Shown piece by piece: positions 26,877-36,090 of a stretch of 64,000 nucleotides of DNA. Position numbers and translations under genes: made by a program. The stretch is from Pedobacter changchengzhani. Its GTDB lineage: Bacteria > Bacteroidota > Bacteroidia > Sphingobacteriales > Sphingobacteriaceae. Position 1 is the first letter of the stretch. Each line of letters starts with the position of its first letter. Where the stretch lies: positions 372,001 to 436,000 of the forward strand of contig NZ_SJCY01000003.1 of NCBI RefSeq assembly GCF_004354365.1. Reading direction: 5' to 3'. A model generated the notes under the pieces. The model made no database searches. It was given only the letters and a program-made list of their open reading frames with translations, and was not told where the DNA came from.

Positions 26877-27725
26877 ATGTTCAACTCCTCAACAAATGTG
26901 TACAAAACCGAGTGGCTCGATCTTGTATTCAAAAACAGAAACCAAAGTTACGGTGCTTATGTATTAAGGGCAGAATCGTCTAAAACTTTAACGCGTTCGC
27001 TCATAATTTCTAGCGCTTTATTTATGGTGGTATTTGCTTCGCCAATGGTTTATCAAAAATTATTTCAGAAGGTGGCAATAGAAACTACTAAAACTACAGT
27101 ATTTGAAGTTGAGCCCATACATGAAATAAAGAAAAAAGAAGAGGTAAAGAAAGTGAAATTGGCAAAAGCGCTTCCAGCGGCTTCAAAATTAAAAACAATT
27201 AGCAGTCCCTCGAATATTTTGGTAGTGGAAGATACTAAAATGGTGCCACCAACTATTGATCAAACTAAACTTGCGGTGGTAGCGAATATAACTCAAGATG
27301 GGGTGGTGGATCCGAACGCAAATGTGAGCAGTATTTTAGGTAAAGGTGAGGGTGGCGGAATAAAAGGTGCAGATGATGGATCGATAAATGGCGATCCTGA
27401 AGCGATTATTGATGCTTCTGGTGTTGATGAATTCCCATCTTTTATTGGGGGCGAAAAAGCTTTCGCAAAATACATTCAACGAAACTTAAGTTATCCAGAG
27501 ATGGCTCAAGAAGCACGCACTATGGGAAAAGTATTTATAAGTTTTGTAATTGAAAGGGATGGTTCGGTATCAAATGTAACTTTAGTTAGAGGAATCGGCT
27601 CTGGCTGTGATGAAGAAGCCATAAGGGTACTTAAAAAATCGCCTTTTTGGAAACCAGGAAAAAATAATGGTCAGCCAGTGAGGGTTAGATATACTTTGCC
27701 GATTAATTTTCAAATGAGCTTTTAG
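26877..27725 (+). CDS. TonB family energy-transducing protein
   Basis: The 282-residue protein has a short cytoplasmic start (KTEWLDLVFKNRNQSYGAYVLR, typical of Bacteroidota TonB) and one membrane helix at about 41-60. A Lys/Glu-rich periplasmic linker follows, with EIKKKEEVKKVK and a Gly-rich part. The C-terminal TonB domain covers about the last 90 residues (YPEMAQEARTMGKVFISFVI ... VRYTLPINFQ). It links proton-motive force to outer-membrane receptors such as the two encoded in this window. No exbB or exbD gene is adjacent, so it relies on motor genes elsewhere. Confidence 0.92.
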   Translation: MFNSSTNVYKTEWLDLVFKNRNQSYGAYVLRAESSKTLTRSLIISSALFMVVFASPMVYQKLFQKVAIETTKTTVFEVEPIHEIKKKEEVKKVKLAKALPAASKLKTISSPSNILVVEDTKMVPPTIDQTKLAVVANITQDGVVDPNANVSSILGKGEGGGIKGADDGSINGDPEAIIDASGVDEFPSFIGGEKAFAKYIQRNLSYPEMAQEARTMGKVFISFVIERDGSVSNVTLVRGIGSGCDEEAIRVLKKSPFWKPGKNNGQPVRVRYTLPINFQMSF

Positions 27726-27743
27726 TTTTAGATATGAGTTTTT

Positions 27744-27831
27744 AGATATGAGATATGAGATATGAGATATGAGTGATGAGATGTGAGAAATAAGAAATGA
27801 CCGCGTGTAAGCCAAGTCTATTTCTTATTTC
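27744..27831. repeat. 7-bp tandem repeat joined to a 12-bp inverted repeat
   Basis: Four perfect copies of AGATATG (27744-27771) run into degenerate copies. Then GAAATAAGAAAT (27787-27798) pairs perfectly with ATTTCTTATTTC (27820-27831) around a 21-base loop. It lies between the convergent TonB and purL genes. The purine-rich left arm and pyrimidine-rich right arm resemble the elements near 43.3 and 44.6 kb. Confidence 0.7.
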
Positions 27832-27892
27832 CAATTCTCTATTTAATTAATAAGCAAGTATTCACAATACCCATTTCCTATTTATCTAAAAT

Positions 27893-30800
27893 TTATTTTT
27901 TCTCGATCCATTTCCGCGCATTTACGAAAGCTTCCATCCAAGGCGAAACTTCATCTTTTCTGCCTTTTGGATAATTTGCCCAATGCCATTGGAAAAGTGA
28001 ACGTTCGATGTGAGGCATCATCACTAAATGTCTTCCAGAATCATCGCATAACATTGCAGTGTTAAAATCAGAGCCATTTGGCGACGCAGGGTAAGTTTGG
28101 TAAGCATACTTTGCTACAATCTTGTATTTGTCTTCAGTATAAGGCAAGCTAAATCTACCTTCGCCATGCGAAACCCAAACGCCTAAAGTACTTCCCGCAA
28201 GGGTAGAAAGCATGATTGAATTATTCTCTGCAATGGTTAACGAGGTAAATATACTTTCGTGCTTACCACTTTTGTTGTGCAACATTTTAGGTTTTTCTTG
28301 GTGGTTAGGATTAATTAAACCCAACTCAACAAAAAGTTGACAACCATTACAAACACCAACGGAAAGTGTATCTGGGCGGGCGAAGAAATTAGCCAATGCC
28401 ACTCTAGCTTTTTCGTTGTACATAAATGCGCCAGCCCAACCTTTAGCCGATCCTAAAACATCTGAGTTGGAAAAACCACCAACAGCACCAATAAATTGAA
28501 TGTCTTCTAATGTCTCTCTGCCCGAAATTAAATCGGTCATGTGTACATCTTTTACATCAAAACCTGCCAAATACATTGCATTGGCCAGTTCGCGTTCAGA
28601 GTTACTTCCTTTTTCGCGGATAATTGCAGCCTTTGGCCTTGGTTTGCTGTTGTCAATTACAGGTTTTTTACCATCAAATTGAGATGGAAAGTTATAACTT
28701 AAAACGTGGTTTTTGTAATTCGCAAAACGCTCTTTGGCTAAACCATTGCCAGTTTGTTTACTGTCTAATAAATACGATGTTTTAAACCAAACATCACGCA
28801 AATGATCAATATCAAAGCTTAAATCCTCTTTTGCATTTTTAATTTCCAGCGTAGCTGAAGCACTTACTGAACCGATTTTGTGGTAAGTAATATTATTTTC
28901 TTCGAAAACACGCTCTACACTCGCATCTGCTTGGAAAACGATACCAATATTTTCAGCGAATAATAGTTTAATACTATCCGTTTCGCCAAGTGATGTTAAA
29001 TCTAAATTTGCACCTAAATTGCGATCGGCAAAACACATTTCCAATAGCGTAGTTATTAAACCGCCACTGCCAATATCGTGTCCGGCTTGTATTTTATCCG
29101 CTTTTATTAAAGTTTGAAGTGTGTTAAATGTATTTTTAAGTTGTAAAGCATCTTTAACATCAGGTGTTTCGTTGCCAATTCTATTTAAAATTTGTGCGAA
29201 AGAAGATCCGCCTAACTTATAAGTATCATTAGAAAGGTTGATGTAATATATCGAGCCACCATCTTTTTGTAAAACGGGTTCAACGACTTTAGTAATGTCA
29301 TTACAATTACCACCAGCAGAAATAATTACAGTTCCAGGCGCAATAACGTCGCCATCTTTGTATTTCTGTTTCATCGATAGCGAATCTTTTCCGGTCGGGA
29401 TGTTGATTCCTAAATCAATCGCAAAAGCAGAACAGGCTTTCACAGCTTCGTACAAACGAGCATCTTCTCCTTCATTTTTACAGGCCCACATCCAGTTTGC
29501 AGAAAGCGAAACCGATTTTAAACCATCTTTTAGAGGCGCCCAAACCAAATTCGAAAGCGACTCTGCAATTGCATTCCTACTTCCGGCAGCCGGATCAATC
29601 AACGCCGAAATTGGCGCATGACCAATTGAAGTTGCAATTCCTTCCTTGCCTTGATAATCTAAAGCCATTACACCGCAGTTATTCAAAGGCAATTGTAATG
29701 GACCTGCGCATTGCTGTTTGGCTACTTTACCACCTACACAACGATCTACCTTATTGGTTAACCAATCTTTACAAGCAACCGCTTCTAATTGCAAAACCTG
29801 CTCTAGGTATTGATTTAATTGTGTAGCATCATAAATTACAGGCTGATATTTTCTGTCAATCGTTTTATCATCCATCACCACTTTTGGCGAGCTACCAAAC
29901 ATATCTTCCAAGGCAAAATCCATTGGTTTTAAGCCTGTATTTTCCGATTTGAAAGTAAAACGATGATCGCCAGTTACTTTACCAACAGTGTACATCGGTG
30001 AGCGTTCTCTATCGGCAATTTTTTGTAAAGTTTCAATATGTTCGTTGCCGATAACCAATCCCATACGTTCTTGAGATTCGTTGCCAATAATTTCTTTTGC
30101 CGATAGGGTAGGATCGCCAACAGGCAATTTATCTAAATTAATTAAGCCACCGGTTTCTTCTACCAATTCCGATAAACAATTTAAATGCCCACCTGCACCA
30201 TGATCGTGAATAGAAACGATAAAATTTTCTTCACTTTCTACCATGCCACGTACTGCATTGGCCGCACGTTTTTGCATTTCTGGGTTCGAACGTTGAATGG
30301 CATTTAGTTCGATGCTGTTTCCATGTTCGCCAGTGTCTGCAGATGAAACTGCAGCGCCACCCATTCCTATTCTATAATTTTCGCCACCAAGAATTACAAT
30401 ATTATCGCCTTCTTGTGGTTTTTTCTTTTGTGCCTGACTTGCTTTGCCATAGCCAACACCACCAGCCAGCATAATTACTTTATCGAAACCTAATTTGCGG
30501 TCGTGCTCTTCATGTTCAAATGTTAATACAGAGCCCGTAATTAACGGCTGACCGAATTTGTTTCCAAAATCAGTAGCACCATTACTGGCTTTAATTAAAA
30601 TGTCCATTGGTGTTTGGTAAAGCCATTTTCTTTCTTCAACACCAGCTTCCCAAGGTCTATTTTCTTCTAAGCGAGATAATGCTGTCATGTAAACTGCAGT
30701 TCCTGCCAAGGGCAAAGAACCCTGTCCGCCCGCCAAGCGGTCTCTTATTTCGCCACCAGCACCAGTTGCTGCGCCATTAAAAGGCTCAACCGTTGTTGGG

Positions 30801-31552
30801 AAATTATGGGTTTCTGCTTTGATCGAAATGACAGAATCGAAATCACTTAAAGCGTAGTAATCAGGTATATCTGCACGTTTTGGCGCAAATTGTTGTACCG
30901 TTGGGCCTTTAATAAAAGCCACATTATCTTTATATGCCGAAACAATATCGTTAGGGTGTTCTTCTGATGTTTTGCGGATTAATTTGAAAAGAGAAGTAGG
31001 TTGTTCTACACCATCGATTACGAATTTCCCATTAAATATTTTATGTCTGCAATGTTCTGAATTTACCTGAGAGAAACCAAAAACTTCAGAATCGGTTAAC
31101 AATCTTCCTATTTTTTTTGATAACGAATTTAAATATTCAACTTCCTCATCACTTAAAGATAAACCCTCTTGCTTATTATAAACTGCAATATCGGCAATTT
31201 CTAAAATAGGTTCTGGCTTAATGTTAATGGTAAAAACATCTTGACCAATATTTTCATATTTCTGCGAAAGCATGGGGTCGTAGCCTGAAAAATCATCCGT
31301 AACTTTTTCAAATTCTTCGATTCTGATCAAGCCCTGTACATCCATATTTTGGGTAATCTCTACAGCATTTGTGCTCCAAGGGGTAATCATGGCTGCACGC
31401 GGACCAACAAAAAAACCGCTCAAGGCAGTTTCAGTTTGTAATTTGGCACCGCCGAATAACCATTCTAATTTTGTGACATCAGTTTTTGCTAAGGATTGCT
31501 TCGTTTGTACAACAAAAACAGCCTTGGATTGGCTTGAGAAGAAGTGAATCAT
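27893..31552 (-). CDS. purL: Phosphoribosylformylglycinamidine synthase (single-chain PurL with glutaminase domain)
   Basis: This 1219-residue protein is the large, fused form. It has an N-terminal PurS-like region and two AIR-synthase-like halves (SAETHNFPTTVEPFNGAATG-type start, GGAAVSSADTGEHGNSIEL). A class I glutamine amidotransferase ends the chain, with the nucleophile in GVCNGCQ (Cys about 1068) and His/Glu in MPHIERS (about 1181-1183). It converts FGAR to FGAM with glutamine and ATP. The size fits the E. coli-type enzyme rather than the PurSLQ complex, so no separate purS or purQ is needed. A TAnnTTTG element ends 6 bp before the ATG. Confidence 0.95.
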   Translation of the reverse strand: MIHFFSSQSKAVFVVQTKQSLAKTDVTKLEWLFGGAKLQTETALSGFFVGPRAAMITPWSTNAVEITQNMDVQGLIRIEEFEKVTDDFSGYDPMLSQKYENIGQDVFTINIKPEPILEIADIAVYNKQEGLSLSDEEVEYLNSLSKKIGRLLTDSEVFGFSQVNSEHCRHKIFNGKFVIDGVEQPTSLFKLIRKTSEEHPNDIVSAYKDNVAFIKGPTVQQFAPKRADIPDYYALSDFDSVISIKAETHNFPTTVEPFNGAATGAGGEIRDRLAGGQGSLPLAGTAVYMTALSRLEENRPWEAGVEERKWLYQTPMDILIKASNGATDFGNKFGQPLITGSVLTFEHEEHDRKLGFDKVIMLAGGVGYGKASQAQKKKPQEGDNIVILGGENYRIGMGGAAVSSADTGEHGNSIELNAIQRSNPEMQKRAANAVRGMVESEENFIVSIHDHGAGGHLNCLSELVEETGGLINLDKLPVGDPTLSAKEIIGNESQERMGLVIGNEHIETLQKIADRERSPMYTVGKVTGDHRFTFKSENTGLKPMDFALEDMFGSSPKVVMDDKTIDRKYQPVIYDATQLNQYLEQVLQLEAVACKDWLTNKVDRCVGGKVAKQQCAGPLQLPLNNCGVMALDYQGKEGIATSIGHAPISALIDPAAGSRNAIAESLSNLVWAPLKDGLKSVSLSANWMWACKNEGEDARLYEAVKACSAFAIDLGINIPTGKDSLSMKQKYKDGDVIAPGTVIISAGGNCNDITKVVEPVLQKDGGSIYYINLSNDTYKLGGSSFAQILNRIGNETPDVKDALQLKNTFNTLQTLIKADKIQAGHDIGSGGLITTLLEMCFADRNLGANLDLTSLGETDSIKLLFAENIGIVFQADASVERVFEENNITYHKIGSVSASATLEIKNAKEDLSFDIDHLRDVWFKTSYLLDSKQTGNGLAKERFANYKNHVLSYNFPSQFDGKKPVIDNSKPRPKAAIIREKGSNSERELANAMYLAGFDVKDVHMTDLISGRETLEDIQFIGAVGGFSNSDVLGSAKGWAGAFMYNEKARVALANFFARPDTLSVGVCNGCQLFVELGLINPNHQEKPKMLHNKSGKHESIFTSLTIAENNSIMLSTLAGSTLGVWVSHGEGRFSLPYTEDKYKIVAKYAYQTYPASPNGSDFNTAMLCDDSGRHLVMMPHIERSLFQWHWANYPKGRKDEVSPWMEAFVNARKWIEKK

Positions 31553-31557
31553 GGGCG

Positions 31558-31565
31558 CAAATTTA
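31558..31565 (-). promoter_or_regulatory. -7 promoter element of purL
   Basis: TAAATTTG on the minus strand, followed by CGCCC and the ATG, predicts a leaderless or nearly leaderless message, as at purM. Confidence 0.45.
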
Positions 31566-31737
31566 AGGTTTAAAATTTAAAATTGCCATTAAAAAAGTTT
31601 AATATATTATGGAGAAATTATTGGCTGACTGAATTTTAAATCGATGAATAAAAGTGGTGTTCTTGCTATTTTTTTAATTAGTTGCGATTACCCATTTTAC
31701 CGTTGATAAACCTTAATTGAATTAATAATGCTTCCAC

Positions 31738-32739
31738 TTAAAATCCTTTTTTCCATTTTGCAACGGTTTTTTTGCTTAAATTATCTGATAAAAAGACTTC
31801 GCCATCATCAGCAAACATTAAACATTTATATTCAGGGTGTTTGTTAATAAACTGCAATCCGGCTTCTTTTCCCAATACCATTATCGAAGTACTAAAACCA
31901 TTGGCAACCTCGGCACTTGGCCCAAAAATAGTAACGCTAGTTAAACCAGTTGCAGGATACCCGGTTTTTGGGTTGATTATATGTGCATAACGTTTCCCAT
32001 TAAACACCACGAATTTTTCGTAACTGCCCGAAGTAACAACGGCGCTGTTAAAAACTGGTGCAGCTGCAAACAAGCTATCTTTATGTAATGGGTTGGTTAT
32101 TCCTATTTTCCATTTGCCTCCATTCTGGTTTCTGCCCCAAGTACTCATATCGCCAGTAGCATTCACAATTCCGGCTTTAATACCTTTTTTCAGCATCATA
32201 TCTCGGCAAACATCCGCAGCGTAACCTTCTCCCAATGCACCAAAACCTATTTTCATTCCTTTAATTTTTAAAAAAATTGTGGAGTTTACGCTATCCAGTA
32301 TAATGTTTTTGTAGCCTACTTTTTCTACTGATTTTCTTATCGCTTCCGCAGATGGCATTTCGGTCATCGATCCATCAAATTTCCAGATTTTATCCATCGC
32401 AGCAAAGCTGATATCAAAAGCGCCGTTTGTAATTTCTGATAAATGAATCGCTCGTTTTGTTAAATCAAAAACTTCTCGATCTACTTTTATCGGTTTAATA
32501 CCTGCATTTATATTTACTTGCGAAATTTGAGAACTCGGTTTCCAGTCAGAGATTAAGTATTCAATGCGACTAATTTCTTTAATTACCGTATCAATATTTT
32601 CCTCAGCCAAAGTAGCAGATTTCGCCACAATAGTGATCTCAAAGCGACCGCCCATAAGCAGCGTCGTTCTTTTTCTTAGTACTTGTGCGTGAGCGACAGA
32701 AGTGATGAAAATCATAAAAACAATTAATTTAATTCTCAT
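31738..32739 (-). CDS. apbE: FAD:protein FMN transferase (ApbE family)
   Basis: The 333-residue exported protein has a signal peptide ending VAHAQ. ApbE motifs follow: LLMGGRFEI, GFGALGEGYAADV, VNATGDMSTWG, and HIINPKTGYPATGL with the conserved HI(I/D)xPxTG core. It would attach FMN from FAD to Thr/Ser residues of periplasmic or membrane flavoproteins. The divergent neighbour is a siderophore-type receptor, and two Fur-box-like palindromes lie between them, so iron-controlled expression is likely. A flavinylated reductase for imported iron would fit, but no target protein is encoded next door. Confidence 0.92.
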   Translation of the reverse strand: MRIKLIVFMIFITSVAHAQVLRKRTTLLMGGRFEITIVAKSATLAEENIDTVIKEISRIEYLISDWKPSSQISQVNINAGIKPIKVDREVFDLTKRAIHLSEITNGAFDISFAAMDKIWKFDGSMTEMPSAEAIRKSVEKVGYKNIILDSVNSTIFLKIKGMKIGFGALGEGYAADVCRDMMLKKGIKAGIVNATGDMSTWGRNQNGGKWKIGITNPLHKDSLFAAAPVFNSAVVTSGSYEKFVVFNGKRYAHIINPKTGYPATGLTSVTIFGPSAEVANGFSTSIMVLGKEAGLQFINKHPEYKCLMFADDGEVFLSDNLSKKTVAKWKKGF

Positions 32740-32811
32740 TTATAGTCAATTTATTTTTTAGCGATAGATAAATAGTGTTTGAACACCCTGTAAAGGTACA
32801 TTATTATCTTT

Positions 32812-32830
32812 ATTTAGAATAATTAAAAAT
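32812..32830. promoter_or_regulatory. Fur-box-like palindrome 1
   Basis: ATTTAGAAT-A-ATTAAAAAT is a 9-1-9 palindrome with 7 of 9 pairs. It shares its left half with site 2 in opposite orientation and lies between apbE and the receptor gene. Confidence 0.55.
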
Positions 32831-32833
32831 AAT

Positions 32834-32865
32834 TTTGGTGAATTAACATTTAAGTCTTTTCTTTG
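32834..32865 (+). promoter_or_regulatory. Promoter of the siderophore-type receptor gene
   Basis: TTTG (32834-32837) and TTTCTTTG (32858-32865) are 20 bp apart, one mismatch from the -33/-7 consensus. The expected start of transcription falls at the left edge of Fur-like site 2. Confidence 0.5.
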
Positions 32866-32870
32866 CGCTT

Positions 32871-32889
32871 GATAAGAATAATTCTAAAT
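32871..32889. promoter_or_regulatory. Fur-box-like palindrome 2
   Basis: GATAAGAAT-A-ATTCTAAAT has 6 of 9 pairs overall, with a perfect AGAAT-A-ATTCT core. It lies 14 bp before the receptor start codon and overlaps the predicted transcription start, a position suited to repression. Confidence 0.6.
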
Positions 32890-32903
32890 AAGAAAATATA
32901 ACT

Positions 32904-35291
32904 ATGATTAGGAGTTTAATATTTACGCTGATTTTGGCGAATTTATTTATAAGTGGAGCAAATGCTCAGAATAGAGTTTCGGTTAAGGGCACAATTAAAA
33001 CCAGTGATGGAAAACCCGCAGAATATGTGAGCATCGGTTTAAAAAATACAAAGAAAATTACCGCAACAGACACAGAGGGCAATTACCAATTAATGGGGGT
33101 AAAACCTGGACAATATATTTTAGTTGTATCTATGGTGGGCAGTTCAAATCAAGAAAAAACAATAAATGTTGAAGCTGGAAAGACGACTGATGTTTCTTTT
33201 TCAATTTCAGAAACTGCTTCACAGTTAAATGAAGTAGCAATTAACGGCTATCGCTCTCCAAATAATAAACCTGTAAAGCTTAGTAAAATGGCTATTGCGC
33301 CACGAGATCTTCCTCAATCTGTACAAATTATTGGTAAAGAGATAATTGCTGATCAACAAGTAAATAGCCTTGGGGATGTGATGAAGAATGTAAATGGCGT
33401 AGCTTTAGGCGCAAATAGGGGAAGTGTTGGCGAAAGATTTTATGCTAGGGGATACAGTTTAGGGTCAGATAATATTTTAAAAAATGGTGCTCGAACATCA
33501 ATAGGTGGTAGTCCAGAAGCTAGCACTTTAGAATCGGTTGAAGTTTTAAAAGGAAGTGCTGCCTTACTTTATGGTGGCGTTACAGGTGGTGCTGTGGTAA
33601 ATATGGTGACCAAAAAACCAAAGTTTGAAGATGGTGGCGAGGTTTCGATGAGGACTGGAAGTTATGACCAATACAAGCCGATGGTAGATATTTACGGACC
33701 AATTTCAAAAAAAGTTGCTTTTAGAGCCATCTCTACTTATGAAAACTCAGGAAGCTTTAGAGATTTCGTTCAATCGAATCGCTTTTATGTTAATCCCTCA
33801 TTGTTGTATAATGTAAATGATAAAACCGAAATTTTAGTACAAGGCGATTACTTAAAAAGCGATTACACACCAGATTTCGGTGTAGGTTCGGTAGATAGTA
33901 AAATAGTAGATTACGGTCGCGATAAGTTTATTAATACACCATGGGCCTACAATAAAACGAATACTGCAACTGCGCAAGCAAACCTAAATCATAAATTTAA
34001 CGAACAATGGCAGGTTAATGTTTTAGGGGCTTTTCAGTCTTATAACCGTAATTATTATGGTGCCGAAAGGATACGTGCAAATGCCTCTGGTATTGCAGAG
34101 CGAAATCTGTCTCGTCAAATTACGCAAGAATACACTTATAATCAGCAGGTTAATTTAAGTGGAAATTTTAGTGCGGGAGGTTTTAAGCATACACTTTTGG
34201 TGGGTTTAGATGCAGATCAATCTAGAATAACCAGCAATGCTTTCGGTTATGGTTTAGATTCAAATGGAAAAACACTCACTACGATAAATTACGGAAATGT
34301 AGATTTATTTAATCCATCAACCTATTATGGAAATGGAGCTGTACCAGATTCGTACATTGTTAGCAGAACATTTGCACCAGTTTATAGATATGGAACATTT
34401 GTGCAAGATTTAATAGAAGTAACAGAAAAATTTAAAGTATTGGCTGGATTAAGATATACCGTCCAAAAAATAGCTGGATCAAGAGTATTAACATTAAAAA
34501 ACGATTCTCTTAATATCAATAGCAACAAATTCGACGATGCTTTTTCTCCAAAATTGGGCTTGATTTATCAGCCAACAAAATCAACTTCATTATATATTAG
34601 TTATGCCAACAATTTCGTGCCTAATTCTGGCTTGGATGTTAATAACAATGCATTATCCCCTTCATTTATCGATCAATATGAAGCGGGTTTAAAGAATGAA
34701 TTTTTTAAAGGAAAGTTAACAGCTAATTTAACTTACTATAAAATAATCAACAGCAATATTGCGCAAGCTGCAATTTTGGCTGATGGTACTAGTAGTTTAA
34801 TTTACAAGCAGTTAAATGGAGAATCTACAAGCGATGGTTTAGAAGTTGATGTAACCGGGAATTTGGTTAAGGGTTTAGATTTCTTAATGGGCTATGCTTA
34901 TAATTATATAAGATATACCAATACTGCCGATGTTACAGGAATGGTGGAAGATGTGCGTTTAGTAGGAACTACGAAAAATACAGCCAACGCTACCTTGTTT
35001 TATACCTTTCAAAGCGGTGCAGTTAAAGGCTTAAAATTGGGTACATCGGCATTTTATACTGGCGCAAGAAATGCGGGATGGAATGATCCAAAGAATAAGC
35101 CGGGCAGAATAATTCCGCTAACAGCTTTTACAACTTTCGATTTCTCTGCAGGTTACGCTTGGAAAAAATTCTCAATTCTAGCAAAAGTCTCAAACATCTC
35201 AAATGAGTTAAATTACTTTGTTCACGAAAATTATAGTGTTAATCCAATTGCACCGAGACAATTTTTAACAACCTTATCGTATAAGTTTTAA
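32904..35291 (+). CDS. TonB-dependent siderophore-type receptor
   Basis: The 795-residue protein has a signal peptide (cleavage near GANAQ). A carboxypeptidase-regulatory-like domain covers about 25-105. A plug resembling FhuA/FpvA types follows (PRDLPQSVQIIGKEI, FYARGYSL, VEVLKGSAALLYGG, GGAVVNMVTKKP). The barrel ends in the classic C-terminal Phe (TTLSYKF). The plug motifs are those of ferric-siderophore receptors. Two Fur-like palindromes precede it, and a strong bidirectional terminator follows. The actual siderophore cannot be read from the sequence. Confidence 0.92.
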   Translation: MIRSLIFTLILANLFISGANAQNRVSVKGTIKTSDGKPAEYVSIGLKNTKKITATDTEGNYQLMGVKPGQYILVVSMVGSSNQEKTINVEAGKTTDVSFSISETASQLNEVAINGYRSPNNKPVKLSKMAIAPRDLPQSVQIIGKEIIADQQVNSLGDVMKNVNGVALGANRGSVGERFYARGYSLGSDNILKNGARTSIGGSPEASTLESVEVLKGSAALLYGGVTGGAVVNMVTKKPKFEDGGEVSMRTGSYDQYKPMVDIYGPISKKVAFRAISTYENSGSFRDFVQSNRFYVNPSLLYNVNDKTEILVQGDYLKSDYTPDFGVGSVDSKIVDYGRDKFINTPWAYNKTNTATAQANLNHKFNEQWQVNVLGAFQSYNRNYYGAERIRANASGIAERNLSRQITQEYTYNQQVNLSGNFSAGGFKHTLLVGLDADQSRITSNAFGYGLDSNGKTLTTINYGNVDLFNPSTYYGNGAVPDSYIVSRTFAPVYRYGTFVQDLIEVTEKFKVLAGLRYTVQKIAGSRVLTLKNDSLNINSNKFDDAFSPKLGLIYQPTKSTSLYISYANNFVPNSGLDVNNNALSPSFIDQYEAGLKNEFFKGKLTANLTYYKIINSNIAQAAILADGTSSLIYKQLNGESTSDGLEVDVTGNLVKGLDFLMGYAYNYIRYTNTADVTGMVEDVRLVGTTKNTANATLFYTFQSGAVKGLKLGTSAFYTGARNAGWNDPKNKPGRIIPLTAFTTFDFSAGYAWKKFSILAKVSNISNELNYFVHENYSVNPIAPRQFLTTLSYKF

Positions 35292-35294
35292 AAT

Positions 35295-35334
35295 AAAAAC
35301 CCCCTAGCCTTTTTAAAGTTAGGGGGTTTTTATT
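35295..35334. terminator. Bidirectional terminator between the receptor and DUF892 genes
   Basis: AAAAACCCCCTA/TAGGGGGTTTTT forms a 12-bp perfect stem with a 13-nt loop and T-rich exits on both strands. It separates two convergent genes. Confidence 0.93.
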
Positions 35335-35348
35335 TACGCAATTGTACG

Positions 35349-35900
35349 TTATTCCGCCGCCGCCTCGTCGTTAATATGGCCAACTGCAATTTCAGTTAAA
35401 GCCACATCTGTTGCTTTCTCATTTTCTAAGGTTTGCGTTAACAAATCCGACACATCGGTATGACCCATATTATCTGCGAAAGTGCGCAAGGTTCCATAAG
35501 TTGCAATTTCGTAATGCTCAACTTTTTGTGCTGCCAAAATAAGTCCAGCATCGCGCACCATCGTTCCTTTTTCAGTATCTTCTATAATACTCGTTGCTTC
35601 AGCAAGTAAACCTGCCATCGCATCACATTTTTTCGCTACAGCTTTTTCTCCTAAAAGTTCAAAAACTTTTTCCAAAGTTGCAATATGAGTCTCGGTTTCT
35701 TTAGTATGCTTTTTAAATGCGTTGGCTAACTCCTTACTTGTAGCTGCTTTCTCCATTTTTGGTAGGGCTTTTACCAAATGATTTTCTGCCCAATAAATAT
35801 CTTTTAATTCATCTACAAAAAACTCATGAAATTCTGAATTTTCCATTTTTCCTGTCTTAGAACTTGAGGCTTTTGCGCCTGTTGATTTTGTATTTGCCAT
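35349..35900 (-). CDS. DUF892 (YciE/YciF-type) ferritin-like protein
   Basis: The 183-residue protein has an Ala/Ser/Lys-rich N-terminal tail (about 20 residues) and then a four-helix ferritin-like domain. Carboxylate and His residues sit in the expected helices: FFVDELKDIYWAENHLVKALPKM, KHTKETETHIATLEKVF, AAQKVEHYEIATYGTLR and ENEKATDVALTEIA. YciF-type proteins are stress-induced di-metal proteins of unclear activity. The start at 35900 (MANTKSTGAKAS) is preferred over an ATG 24 bp upstream, because the tail matches relatives. Confidence 0.9.
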   Translation of the reverse strand: MANTKSTGAKASSSKTGKMENSEFHEFFVDELKDIYWAENHLVKALPKMEKAATSKELANAFKKHTKETETHIATLEKVFELLGEKAVAKKCDAMAGLLAEATSIIEDTEKGTMVRDAGLILAAQKVEHYEIATYGTLRTFADNMGHTDVSDLLTQTLENEKATDVALTEIAVGHINDEAAAE

Positions 35901-36090
35901 AACTTTTATTTTAAATAGGTTCATAAATAGAACAGTAGAAATTTTTATTTGGTTTTAAATATTTTGAATTTTTAATCAAGTGTCAAAAATAATTGTACTC
36001 CGAACCAAGCTTTTTTAGATTTTTATTTATTTATAATTTGATAGAACAAAACATGCCTAAAGCTGTTCTAAATCAATTAATTAATCAATT

